The notes beneath the pieces are model-generated. The model was not told where the DNA came from. It saw only the letters and a program-made list of their open reading frames with translations, and made no database searches. A stretch of DNA of 64,000 bases from positions 3,924,001 to 3,988,000 of the forward strand of contig NZ_LT838813.1 in NCBI RefSeq assembly GCF_900176595.1, in the 5' to 3' direction. Made by a program: the position numbers and the translations under genes. Position 1 is the first letter of the stretch; each line of letters begins with the position of its first letter. The stretch comes from Aquiflexum balticum DSM 16537. GTDB lineage: Bacteria > Bacteroidota > Bacteroidia > Cytophagales > Cyclobacteriaceae. Shown one piece after another: positions 19,301-27,338 of this stretch.

Positions 19301-20158
19301 AGGGCCGATATTGACCTTTGCAATGTCTTTTATGCGAAGCGGTACATTATCCGTGACTTTTACCACTGCCTCGTCCAAATCACTTAGTTTTTTAACATAC
19401 CCGAGTCCTCTTACAAAATAATCAACCCTGTTGACCTCAATGGTATTGGCACCTACATCGATGTTGCTGTTCCTTACCGCCTGCATCACATCCATGAGGG
19501 AAACCCCATGAGCCTTGAGGGCAGCAGGATCGACATCTACCTGATATTCCTTGACATACCCACCTACAGAAGCTACTTCGGCCACTCCTTCCACACTGGT
19601 AAGGGCATAGCGGATGTAATAGTCCTGAATAGTGCGCAGTTCGTGTAAGTCCCATCCTCCGGTAGGGTTTCCGTCCTTGTCCCTGCCTTCCAGCGTATAC
19701 CAATACACCTGGCCTAAGGCGGTGGCATCAGGGCCTAATTTGGGCTGGACACCAACGGGTAAAAGTCCACTTGGTAAAGAGTTAAGTTTTTCCAGTACAC
19801 GTGAACGGCTCCAGTAAAACTCTATATCTTCATTGAAGATGATATAAATACTGGAAAAGCCGAAGGCTGAACTACTTCGAACGCTTTTTACACCGGGCAA
19901 GCCAAGTAGGGAAGTGGTAAGCGGGTAGGTGATCTGATCTTCCACATCCTGTGGAGAACGTCCCATCCATTCAGTGAAAACGATTTGCTGGTTTTCTCCA
20001 ATATCCGGGATGGCATCAACCGGAACCGGGTCACGTGGGAGGAAACTTGCCTCCCAGTTAAAAGGAGCAGTGACTATGCCCCAGGCTACAATGAGTAGCA
20101 ATACGAGAACGGTAACGAGCTTATTTTCGAGAAAGAACTTGATTATGGAATTGAGCAT
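16334..20158 (-). CDS. cusA: CusA/CzcA-family heavy-metal efflux RND permease
   Basis: Inner-membrane pump of the Cus exporter, 1274 aa. Family features: VDAIPDIGENQQIVFTEWMG near the N-terminus, TM4 motif GTMVDLGIILNENILRHMDE, porter-domain PSLDEGTFLLMPTSMPHAG, and C-terminal GIATDDGVVVATYL. At roughly 1050 residues most relatives are shorter; the excess lies around residues 530-680, where additional hydrophobic segments (LLIITGPIVAFTVWNWAGWV, LLVNFLFIATIIAVVLGGFA) precede the second porter half. Such longer versions are frequent in Bacteroidota. It is the first gene of the long copper operon; a Cys-rich exported protein lies 193 bp upstream. Confidence 0.95.
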   Translation of the reverse strand: MLNSIIKFFLENKLVTVLVLLLIVAWGIVTAPFNWEASFLPRDPVPVDAIPDIGENQQIVFTEWMGRSPQDVEDQITYPLTTSLLGLPGVKSVRSSSAFGFSSIYIIFNEDIEFYWSRSRVLEKLNSLPSGLLPVGVQPKLGPDATALGQVYWYTLEGRDKDGNPTGGWDLHELRTIQDYYIRYALTSVEGVAEVASVGGYVKEYQVDVDPAALKAHGVSLMDVMQAVRNSNIDVGANTIEVNRVDYFVRGLGYVKKLSDLDEAVVKVTDNVPLRIKDIAKVNIGPQPRNMSGLLDKSGAEAIGGVVIARYGDNPLKIINSLKEEIEKIAVGLPTKTLEDGTVSKVTIVPFYDRSGLIYETLGTLSEAISLQILITIIVIIVMLYNLRASILISALLPLAVLMCFIFMKYVGVDANIVALSGIAIAIGTMVDLGIILNENILRHMDEAPDGQSKLKTVYDATTEVASAILTAVSTTIVSFLPVFTLQAAEGKLFGPLAYTKTFALVSALIFTLIIMPAFAHWIFSMKKGKGRFGQYFNYLLIITGPIVAFTVWNWAGWVLFGFGVINVLLHHFPEKFGKHRNLMLVGFTVAMVAWLLTVEWVPLGVSNSLLVNFLFIATIIAVVLGGFALFIRLYPRILMWCLDHKALFFTLPAIILLIGANIWMGFDKVFGIIPKATEKMGWDIRESSGWSAMAKAFPSMGKEFMPSLDEGTFLLMPTSMPHAGVEENREVLQKLDMLVTAIPEVEMVVGKAGRAETAIDPAPISMFENTISYKSEYVSDINGTKLRFKVNRDGHFELKNGEVYNHETMSPEQIDVGLLIPDSDGEYFRQWRDHIKTPDDIWSEIMGVVNIPGVTSSPKLQPIETRLVMLQTGMRAPMGIKVYGPDLATIEGFGLQLEKYLKEVPSVKTEAVFADRIVGKPYLEIDIDRIQIARYGLSIRDVQDYVETAIGGMQISTTVEGRERFPIRVRYAREWRDDPSSIETMQVPTPTGSYIPLGQLANITYRPGPEMIRGENSFLVGYVLLDKKAGFAEVTVVEDAQRYLKEKIDSGELTVPAGVRYVFSGSYENQIRAEKRLAIVVPLCLIAIFLILYFQFKSVATSMMVFTAIAMAFAGGFMMLWLYGQGWFFDFSVFGTNMRELFQMKTYNLSVAVWVGFIALFGIATDDGVVVATYLTQSFEKHSPKNIKEVRKAVLEAGMKRVRPCLMTTATTLLALLPVLTSSGRGSDIMIPMAIPSFGGMVVALITLLIVPVLYSWWGERRVENNPEVFSES

Positions 20159-20351
20159 TTTAGTATGATTAAAATGAATTTAATGCGAGATGAATCCCTG
20201 GAAATGCATCCTGCTGTTCCCCTGTGGGAATAGTGGATGTCCAACATACGGTTTCATTCGGTTTAGATTCCCGACCTTGCTTCCGAAGAACAAGAGGAAT
20301 TAGCCTTGGCCATAGATCTGCTACGGCAGGGGGGTAAACAGAATGAAAAGC

Positions 20352-20786
20352 TTAAATAAGGAAGGATTGAACGAGCACAGGTATGTCACGCTCAATCAGA
20401 GGGGGGGAATAATTGTTATACGAATAATAATCAACTGCAGGAGCGCTGAAAAGAAAGGATACCACAGCGTAGAAAACTGCGATCATTTGAAAATCAGGAA
20501 CCGCAACTTTGGACACTTGCGTAAGATCTTCATGACCCTCAATTACTAAAGTCTGGTCTTCACAGCAACCCTTTTTAGTGACCTGCTGACGTTCGCAATC
20601 TGGATCATGCTTATCCGTGGCACAAGGTGATTTCTGTGTGACCATTTCACATGGCTCAGCTCCTGAAAAGAATGCAATGTTCTCCAACTGCCCCATGCAA
20701 AAGTGCATCCCAAGGGTGAAGCTCGTGGAACTGAGCAGCACCAAGGCTGAAAGCATTATGGCCGATATTTTTCTAAAACGTTGCAA
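20352..20786 (-). CDS. Small exported Cys protein of the HYC_CC_PP type
   Basis: A 144-aa exported protein with signal helix ISAIMLSALVLLSSTSFTLG, then the three landmarks of this family: HFC (MHFCMGQ), CC (KKGCCEDQ) and PP near the end (NYSPPLIERDIPVLVQSFLI). The start at 20786 is a TTG; an ATG at 20756 would shorten the signal. Function is unknown; members in Bacteroidota occur beside metal-efflux operons. Here it precedes cusA by 193 bp, and a related protein (28809-29189) precedes a porin. Role in periplasmic copper binding is inferred from the Cys pairs and position. Confidence 0.82.
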   Translation of the reverse strand: MQRFRKISAIMLSALVLLSSTSFTLGMHFCMGQLENIAFFSGAEPCEMVTQKSPCATDKHDPDCERQQVTKKGCCEDQTLVIEGHEDLTQVSKVAVPDFQMIAVFYAVVSFLFSAPAVDYYSYNNYSPPLIERDIPVLVQSFLI

Positions 20787-20859
20787 TGGTCAAAATTACA
20801 AATTATATTTGAAAAGGATAGAAATTTTTACTCAAATATTTGTATTGGCTGAAGGTTTT

Positions 20860-23682
20860 TTACATGAAGTTGCTCCTTGAGGGGTTAGACCACAAAGATT
20901 TCATTGTTCCGTTTTCGGATTTCCTTATAGGAACAATTTTTTTAAAAGGATTAAAATATCCTCCTTTTTCCGAATCATTGTCAAATATCTTTTTTGTTAT
21001 CATCTTTTCAATTTCAACGATTATGAAAAACAAAAGACCTGCCGCCAGTATCCAGGTTAATTCTCTTGTATGCAATGGCGTGGTATCGAATAAAATGTTC
21101 ATAAATGGAGTGTAAGTAAAGAATAGCTGAATCAGCACCACAGAGCTAATTGCATAAAATACTTTAGGGTTACTGAAGAAACCTTTACCCAGCACTGGTT
21201 CTCTCAAATAGCGACAGTTAAGGAGATAAAATACTTCTCCTGCTACAAGGGTGTTTACTGCAGCTGACCTTGCGTGGCCATAATCGGCACCAAACTGAAT
21301 CAAAAAATGGTGAACCATTAGAGTGATCGATCCCAATAAAACTGAAACAAACCCTATACGCCAGATAAGAAATCCGTCCAAAATCGGTTCATTGGGTTTA
21401 CGGGGAGGACGGGTTGTCACATTGGGCTCCCCGGGTTCAAATGCCAGTGCAAACCCAAGTGTAACGGCAGTAACTAAATTAATCCATAAAATTTGGAGTG
21501 GGGTAATGGGCATATGTCCTCCTATAAGGACAGATGCCATCATAACAAAACCCTCTGCACCGTTAGTTGGCAGGACAAACAAGATGGATTTTTTAAGATT
21601 GTCGTAGATGGAACGTCCTTCAAATACTGCTTTGGCTATAGTTGCAAAATTATCATCCGCTAAGATCATTTCTGCGGAATCCTTGGTTACATCTGTTCCT
21701 TTGATCCCCATAGCAATTCCAACATCGGCTCTTTTAAGTGCGGGGGCATCATTGACACCATCACCCGTCATAGCTACTATTTGTCCGTTACTTTGGAGTG
21801 CCTTTACAAGTCTGAGCTTGTGTTCAGGCGTTGTGCGGGCAAATACCTGATATTTTTTTGCCACAGCCTCTAATTCTATATCGCTTAATTTTTCAAGTTC
21901 CGGTCCACTTATTACATTATCTTCTTTAACAATGTTCAGGCTTTCCCCAATAGCTTTGGCGGTAAGGGTGTGGTCTCCGGTTATCATTTTGACTTCTACC
22001 CCTGCCTGATGACATTGTTCAATTGCCTTGATGGCTTCCTGTCGAGGAGGGTCAATCATAGCCACTATCCCCAAAAAATCCATATTAAAAACATCGCTCA
22101 ATAGAATATTCTTATAATCTAAAGGTACTTTTTTACTTGCTGTTGCTATGATTCTTTTTCCTTCCGAAGCCAAGGATGAAAGTTGCTCCTTCCACCATTC
22201 AGGAGAGTTGGTATCGCTTTGACCGATACTGCCGTGGAATACAGACATTTCCAGAACCTTTTCAGGGGCACCCTTTAAATAAATGGTATTGAAATGCTCA
22301 CCCGGAATTAAAACCGCCATAAACTTTTGGGACGAGTCAAACGGTATTATATCCAACCGTTTGTTGTTTTTAAATCCATAGTAGCCACCCTTGAGAGCAA
22401 GTGACAAAAGGGCTGATTCAGTTGGATCTCCGATTATTGACCACTCATCCCCGGATTTGTTGGCTTCCGAAGTACTACAAAGGGCAACACCCTGAAGGAG
22501 TTCATCGAATCCATCAGATTCACCCATTGCTACTTTTTTCCCATTGTCGAAAATCTCTCCTACAGGGGAATATCCCACTCCCGTGACCGTGTATTGTTTA
22601 TTGGCCAATAAAACATCGGTAACTGTCATTTCATTCTTGGTAAGGGTACCTGTTTTATCAGAGCATATCACCGTAACTTCTCCAAGCGTCTCCACTGAAG
22701 GAAGTTTTCGGATGATGGCATTTTGCTTGGCCATTTTTAGTACGCCTTTTGCCAGGGTTATCGTCATTAGTACAGGCAATCCTTCCGGTATGAGTGAAAC
22801 AGCTATACCAACCACTATCAGAAACAGTTCATTCAGTGCATAACCCTGAATAAAATAGCCCAACATAAAAAATATTGCGGAAAGGAAAATAATTGCGATA
22901 GCGAGCATTTTACCGAAGCGGTCAAATTTTCTCATTAAAGGGGTGCTAAGGGTTTGCACATTCTCCATCATTTTGCTGATCTGCCCGATTTGAGTATGAA
23001 CCCCAGTGCAGACCACAATACCTGTACCTATTCCGTTTGTAACCAGCGTTCCCGAATAGGCCATACATTTCCTGTCAGCAGGAAGCGATTCTTCGGGAAA
23101 TACCTCTGTGGTTTTATTCACAGGTAGAGACTCACCGGTTAAGACAGCTTCTTCAATCTTCATGTTGGTTGCTTCTGTAAGCCTTATGTCTGCCGGAATT
23201 TTGTCACCCGCTTTAAGCAGCACAATGTCGCCCGGCACAAGGCTTTCTGCAAGTATAGATTTCGTTTGACTAGAACGGATTACTTTTGCGTGTCCCGGCA
23301 ACATATTACTTATTCCCCGAATAGCACGTTCGGCTTTGTTTTCCTGAATATATCCGATCACAGCATTGATTAGCTCAACGCCAAAAATGACTCCTGTGAC
23401 TAGCCAGTTGCCCATTAAGGCTGTAATGACAGCAGCAATCAGCAATATGTAAATCAGCAAATTATCAAAGTGCTTCAGGAATTTCATTACCGGATTGACA
23501 CCAGATTTTTCAGGTAGTTTATTCCATCCGTATTTCAAGCTTCTTTCTTCTGCGGACTTATCTGTCAGTCCTTCTGGAGAGGTATCCAATCTCCTGTAAA
23601 TTTCATCCACAGGCAAGCTGTGCCAGTGTACCTGACCTGTAGAATTTGAAGATTTTTCCATTATGTCTTCTTTCGTTTTCAT
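20860..23682 (-). CDS. P2-type cation-transporting ATPase (Ca2+-ATPase-like)
   Basis: A 940-aa P-type ATPase with ten likely membrane helices. Visible in order: an N-terminal cation-ATPase domain (DEIYRRLDTSPEGLTDKSAEER), TGES loop, TM4 motif SLIPEGLP, phosphorylation site CSDKTGTLTKNEMTV, KGAPEKVL nucleotide-binding loop, and TGDGVNDAPALKRADVGIAMG. PEGLP in TM4 is shared with Ca2+ pumps and differs from the CPx motif of copper pumps, so Ca2+ or Mn2+ transport is likelier than copper. ATG codons at 23682 and 23661 are both possible starts; the second follows an AAGAAG ribosome-site-like stretch. It lies 57 bp after the AAA NTPase. Confidence 0.9.
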   Translation of the reverse strand: MKTKEDIMEKSSNSTGQVHWHSLPVDEIYRRLDTSPEGLTDKSAEERSLKYGWNKLPEKSGVNPVMKFLKHFDNLLIYILLIAAVITALMGNWLVTGVIFGVELINAVIGYIQENKAERAIRGISNMLPGHAKVIRSSQTKSILAESLVPGDIVLLKAGDKIPADIRLTEATNMKIEEAVLTGESLPVNKTTEVFPEESLPADRKCMAYSGTLVTNGIGTGIVVCTGVHTQIGQISKMMENVQTLSTPLMRKFDRFGKMLAIAIIFLSAIFFMLGYFIQGYALNELFLIVVGIAVSLIPEGLPVLMTITLAKGVLKMAKQNAIIRKLPSVETLGEVTVICSDKTGTLTKNEMTVTDVLLANKQYTVTGVGYSPVGEIFDNGKKVAMGESDGFDELLQGVALCSTSEANKSGDEWSIIGDPTESALLSLALKGGYYGFKNNKRLDIIPFDSSQKFMAVLIPGEHFNTIYLKGAPEKVLEMSVFHGSIGQSDTNSPEWWKEQLSSLASEGKRIIATASKKVPLDYKNILLSDVFNMDFLGIVAMIDPPRQEAIKAIEQCHQAGVEVKMITGDHTLTAKAIGESLNIVKEDNVISGPELEKLSDIELEAVAKKYQVFARTTPEHKLRLVKALQSNGQIVAMTGDGVNDAPALKRADVGIAMGIKGTDVTKDSAEMILADDNFATIAKAVFEGRSIYDNLKKSILFVLPTNGAEGFVMMASVLIGGHMPITPLQILWINLVTAVTLGFALAFEPGEPNVTTRPPRKPNEPILDGFLIWRIGFVSVLLGSITLMVHHFLIQFGADYGHARSAAVNTLVAGEVFYLLNCRYLREPVLGKGFFSNPKVFYAISSVVLIQLFFTYTPFMNILFDTTPLHTRELTWILAAGLLFFIIVEIEKMITKKIFDNDSEKGGYFNPFKKIVPIRKSENGTMKSLWSNPSRSNFM

Positions 23683-23739
23683 TTTGGACCATCTAAATTT
23701 TGTAACCTGCGTTTGCTAATTTTATTCATTGGGTTTAGG

Positions 23740-24282
23740 TTAAAGGTGTTTGAGGATAAAATCTACTCTTTCTTTAGGAGGCAATACTGGAATATGAACA
23801 ATAGGGCAGGGAAAAGACTGGTAAACCGCGATGATGAGATTATGTATGCGTATTTGTTCCGCTTCGTCCTCTAACCGTGCGTAGTCATTTGTAAGGGGCA
23901 ATCGGTCTAATATAAATACATGCTTGTAGCAATACTTATTGCACTGTGCCACCAGTCGCTCGTCATACTCCAAACCCAAGAACTGATAATAAGCCATAGC
24001 ATCGGGCAAGGCACGGTCTAAAAACACCATTTCGTTTACATCTAAAGTTCCTTCTTCTTCAATCTGCATATTCAGCACACCTAATTGAAATTCTTTTTTG
24101 TTTTCTCGTATTTCTTCAACTGTGCGCCCTTTTATTTTTTGGGTATCAATGTAATGCCGTGCATGTTCAATGGTGGTTTTGTAACCTCTTTGGGCAAGCA
24201 GGTTTACTACCGTTGTTTTTCCTGTGCAGGGACCTCCTGTAATCACATTCCAATTCGTGATGATTTCTTTGTGTGCTTTCAT
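23740..24282 (-). CDS. AAA-family NTPase/kinase (NadR/Ttd14-like, AAA_28)
   Basis: A 180-aa P-loop protein. Walker A is GGPCTGKTT (about residues 16-24); FLDRALPDAMAYYQ is a probable Walker B/substrate region, and FILDRLPLTNDYAR a lid-like segment. The size and pattern match AAA_28 domains, which include nucleotide or phosphoinositide-type kinases of unknown substrate in bacteria. Its ATG overlaps the TAA of the upstream gene by one base (TAATG, 24282), so it is the last gene of a coupled five-gene operon starting at 27275. Substrate is not apparent. Confidence 0.85.
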   Translation of the reverse strand: MKAHKEIITNWNVITGGPCTGKTTVVNLLAQRGYKTTIEHARHYIDTQKIKGRTVEEIRENKKEFQLGVLNMQIEEEGTLDVNEMVFLDRALPDAMAYYQFLGLEYDERLVAQCNKYCYKHVFILDRLPLTNDYARLEDEAEQIRIHNLIIAVYQSFPCPIVHIPVLPPKERVDFILKHL

Positions 24283-24846
24283 TATTCAAGTGAGGATTTA
24301 AGGATTTGATTTATTTTATAGCATTTATGAAACCGGTCATACTCAATCAATTCATCATCGCTTTTGAATTGCATATCCAAAAGATTATGAAACTTATGAT
24401 TGTCTGGAAATGATTTTTTAATGTTATTCAGCGTGAGTTCCCGAATGCTGTCTTTAGCCCCATTGCTGAAATAATACTTGGTAACAATAGGACTTCCCTT
24501 AATCCCTGAACCGCTTACCACTTTATATAAGAGTATAGCTTCCGCAGGGTTTAACAGTGGGTATTGCTGGTTGTTTGAAAAACGAACAATCGAATTATCA
24601 CAATATCTGGCAGCAAAAACACTATCTTTTTGAAAAGTATAAACTGTATCGTTGTGCTTTACGGAAATTATTTTGTCCCGAAAAATCAGGTCGGCTGAAA
24701 TTTTGTGTTTTACAGTTTATTACATAACTGAGGCGGTGATTTGTAAAATCATCTGAAGTGAAGTAGATGCCACTGCTGTCTTTCTGAGAATAAACTGATG
24801 TTGTTATCAGCATTAAGCATACATGGATAATGTTTTTTGTTTTCAT
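24282..24846 (-). pseudogene. Exported hypothetical protein, disrupted by a one-base frameshift
   Basis: The ATG at 24846 overlaps the stop of the nuclease gene (ATGA). The first frame encodes a signal peptide (MKTKNIIHVCLMLITTSVYS) and SGIYFTSDDFTNHRLSYVINCK. Near 24700 the sensible frame moves one base: KISADLIFRDKIISVKHND, VYTFQKDSVFAARYCDNSIV, RFSNNQQYPLLNPAEAILLY and on to the stop at 24282. The 565-nt span equals 188 codons plus one base. I recognise the DFxNxxLSYxIxCK and PDNHKFHxLLD pattern from exported proteins of Bacteroidota mobile regions, but no function. It could be a sequencing error in the A-rich stretch. Confidence 0.72.
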
Positions 24847-26228
24847 GTTTTATTTATTTGGAGGTTAATTAATTCGTTTAAGGATGGAATTGCGCATTCC
24901 CATTTATAGATTTCTTTTACTTTTTTCCGCAAACCTTCTGCCCCCTCTTTTTCGCTGTGGACTATAAATATTTTCTCGGGCATGGATTTTAATTTGTCCA
25001 TCCAGTCAATCAATCCGTTTTGGTCTGCATGGCCTGATAAGCCCTCGATGTTTTCAATCGTTGCCTTTACCTGAAAATATTTACCGTAGAGTTTGATTTC
25101 TTTTGCTCCTTCCAGTAATGCTCTCCCTCTCGTGCCTTCCGCCTGAAAACCAACCAACAGTATGGTAGCATTTTCATCACTGAGATACTTTGTAAAATAG
25201 GTAAGCACCCTGCCGCCTGCCGCCATACCGCTTCCGGCAATAATTATTTTCGGTGAACTATCGGCAGCAAGCGCATGGGTTTCATCCATTGTTTTAATTC
25301 TTCTAATCTCACTGCACATTTCGGAACACTCCTCATTTGAAAGTTTATGCCATGAAGTGTTTTTATGAAATACTTCCAACACATTTCTTCCCATGGGACT
25401 ATCCATATAAATGGGAATGTCTTTCATTCTTCCTGACTTTTTTAATTGCCAAAAAAGATACATGAGCAGTTGAGTGCGCTCAACAGAAAAACTTGGGATA
25501 ATGATGGTTCCGTTTCTATTGGTGCATCGGTTGATTAATTCCTGTAACGCATCAATTGCCTGACGATTTGGGTGCAGACGGTTACCGTAAGTAGCTTCAA
25601 TAAAAAGAATATCGGCATGTTCAGGTTTTTCGGGTGGAAATAACAAGGGGTCAATTTCTCTACCTATATCACCTGAAAAAACCAATAACTTATCGCCTAT
25701 CTGAAGCTCTATAAAAGTTGCGCCAATAATATGACCGTTATACCGAAAACGATAACGTATATTTTCATTGATGTGAAACCATTCATTTAATGGCTTTGAT
25801 TTCATTAAAGGCAATGTTGCCTCTACATCATCAAGACCATATAAAGGCAGGGCTGGTTTATGTCTTGAATATTTATGCTTGTTAGCCCTTATTGCATCTT
25901 CTTCCTGAATTTTTGCACTGTCTTTTAAAATTATTTCGGCAACCTGCAATGTGGGCGATGTGCCAACAATGTTTCCGGTAAATCCCTCTTTAACCAAGCG
26001 CGGAAGGTAGCCTGTATGGTCAAGGTGTGCATGGGTAAGTAAAACAACATCAATCTGGGCGGGTGGAAAACTCAATGGTTCCCAATTCAAAAGCCGTAAT
26101 TCTTTCAAACCTTGAAAAAGTCCACAATCAATAAGGATGTTCTTTCCGAATGCAGTAATAAGATATTTAGAGCCGGTTACTGTTCCGGCTGCTCCGAGAA
26201 ACTGGATGTTGATTGTATTGTTACTCAT
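24843..26228 (-). CDS. Metallo-beta-lactamase/beta-CASP RNase-like hydrolase
   Basis: A 461-aa zinc-dependent nuclease of the CPSF73/YSH1-like group. Motifs: HAHLDHTG (metal site), FSGDIGRE, the beta-CASP segment SGMAAGGRVLTYF, and the C-terminal RNA-specificity HSEKEGA with GLSGHADQNGLIDWM. Family members cleave RNA endo- or exonucleolytically; cytoplasmic, since no signal peptide is seen. It overlaps the ATP-cone/endonuclease gene by 8 bp upstream and the exported gene by ATGA downstream. Pairing with a restriction-endonuclease-like protein suggests a nucleic-acid processing or defence role, inferred from context. Confidence 0.92.
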   Translation of the reverse strand: MSNNTINIQFLGAAGTVTGSKYLITAFGKNILIDCGLFQGLKELRLLNWEPLSFPPAQIDVVLLTHAHLDHTGYLPRLVKEGFTGNIVGTSPTLQVAEIILKDSAKIQEEDAIRANKHKYSRHKPALPLYGLDDVEATLPLMKSKPLNEWFHINENIRYRFRYNGHIIGATFIELQIGDKLLVFSGDIGREIDPLLFPPEKPEHADILFIEATYGNRLHPNRQAIDALQELINRCTNRNGTIIIPSFSVERTQLLMYLFWQLKKSGRMKDIPIYMDSPMGRNVLEVFHKNTSWHKLSNEECSEMCSEIRRIKTMDETHALAADSSPKIIIAGSGMAAGGRVLTYFTKYLSDENATILLVGFQAEGTRGRALLEGAKEIKLYGKYFQVKATIENIEGLSGHADQNGLIDWMDKLKSMPEKIFIVHSEKEGAEGLRKKVKEIYKWECAIPSLNELINLQINKT

Positions 26229-27087
26229 TTCTGTTGTTTTTAATGATTATTTTTTCCGAAAAAGTCTCACATAATGCTGAACATTCATCCATTACCTTTT
26301 CTAATCTTGGTGAACCGATGCCTATACTTTTCAATACAGTGTGATTGTGGTGAATGGTTTTACATAGCACTATTTTTCTATCTAATAATTGTTGTTTCTC
26401 TTTTTGGGTAAGTGTGGTAAGACAGGTTACTGGGTGAAGACCGGAACGGTCAACCCAATCTTTCAATCCCCCATTTTTCGGATGATCCCAACCAATAAGG
26501 TTCATCCCCATACATCGTCCGAACTGAGTAGCATCTTCTGAAAAACGGGTATTGGTTACCACCCAGCCTTGATGAAATTTTTCAGCATGACCATCCAACT
26601 TTTTCCATTGTTTTTCCACATCCAAAAATCTTGACTGAATGTAAAGTGGAATTTTAACATCGGAGGAATAACCCTGACGGTTGTGGAATTTACATTCAAT
26701 CATAAAGTGATGTTCGTCTTTTTCGGCAATCACATCTATCTCGTGCTTTACGCAATGCCCTCGAACAATGATACCGACACGGGTAGTATAACCACTGTAA
26801 TTGAGAAGCTCAGCTACAAATTGCTCGAAGGGGAAACCCGAAGGCCCCAATTCCATAATGGCATGTTTGAGCTTATACCTTGCCGCAACCGGGCCTGGCA
26901 CATTCTTCAGCAGTTGAAACGCTTTCTTATAAATCTTCCGGGTAGACATTCCATCCACCAGAATGCCGGTTACTTTTGCAACAATTTCATCAGCTTGTTC
27001 AGCATTTGCCCCTGACCGTAAAAGAGATTGTTTTAGCTTTCCTTTATTGAAAGGCTCCTGTAATCCCGTTGATTTAGTAATGATCAT
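26221..27087 (-). CDS. ATP-cone domain fused to Mrr-like restriction endonuclease domain
   Basis: A 288-aa protein. Residues about 1-88 are an ATP-cone (TKSTGLQEPFNKGKLKQSLLRSG, ending MELGPSGFPFEQF), normally a nucleotide-sensing regulatory domain of ribonucleotide reductases and NrdR. Residues about 90-175 are a PD-(D/E)xK endonuclease of the Mrr_cat type: VKHEIDVIAEKDEHHFMIECKFH contains the E-ID...ECK catalytic pattern. The C-terminal ~100 residues end in a helical segment. The ATP-cone suggests the nuclease responds to dATP/ATP levels (inference). Its ATG overlaps the preceding gene by four bases (27084-27087). Confidence 0.9.
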   Translation of the reverse strand: MIITKSTGLQEPFNKGKLKQSLLRSGANAEQADEIVAKVTGILVDGMSTRKIYKKAFQLLKNVPGPVAARYKLKHAIMELGPSGFPFEQFVAELLNYSGYTTRVGIIVRGHCVKHEIDVIAEKDEHHFMIECKFHNRQGYSSDVKIPLYIQSRFLDVEKQWKKLDGHAEKFHQGWVVTNTRFSEDATQFGRCMGMNLIGWDHPKNGGLKDWVDRSGLHPVTCLTTLTQKEKQQLLDRKIVLCKTIHHNHTVLKSIGIGSPRLEKVMDECSALCETFSEKIIIKNNRNE

Positions 27088-27275
27088 GGTAATTGATTTT
27101 TTCTGTCAATTGATGCATCGTGTGTTTTTCCAAATTTCTCTTTAAACCATCGTTTCAGAGAAATGCCATCCTTCCGGTTAAGCATCCTTAGTGCTTTTTT
27201 GAATTCTTTCTTTAGAAGTTGGCTGTCAAAGCTTACTTTCCTGAGTATCTCCTTACTGTACTGTAACCAATTCAT
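27084..27275 (-). CDS. Small helical protein, first gene of the nuclease operon
   Basis: The ATG at 27275 (MNWLQYSKEILRKVSFDSQL) gives 63 aa; a longer open frame to 27338 overlaps the end of the porin region and has no support. The product is basic and helical (KKEFKKALRMLNRKDGISLK), with no signal or membrane segment. Function unknown; its size and charge suit a nucleic-acid-binding or partner subunit of the endonuclease that follows, with which it shares an ATGA overlap. It starts 63 bp downstream of the porin gene stop. Confidence 0.75.
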   Translation of the reverse strand: MNWLQYSKEILRKVSFDSQLLKKEFKKALRMLNRKDGISLKRWFKEKFGKTHDASIDRKNQLP

Positions 27276-27338
27276 TATTGACCTGGTTAAAAATCTATGG
27301 AGCCGGACTACATGTCCGACTCCATGATCATTGGACAA

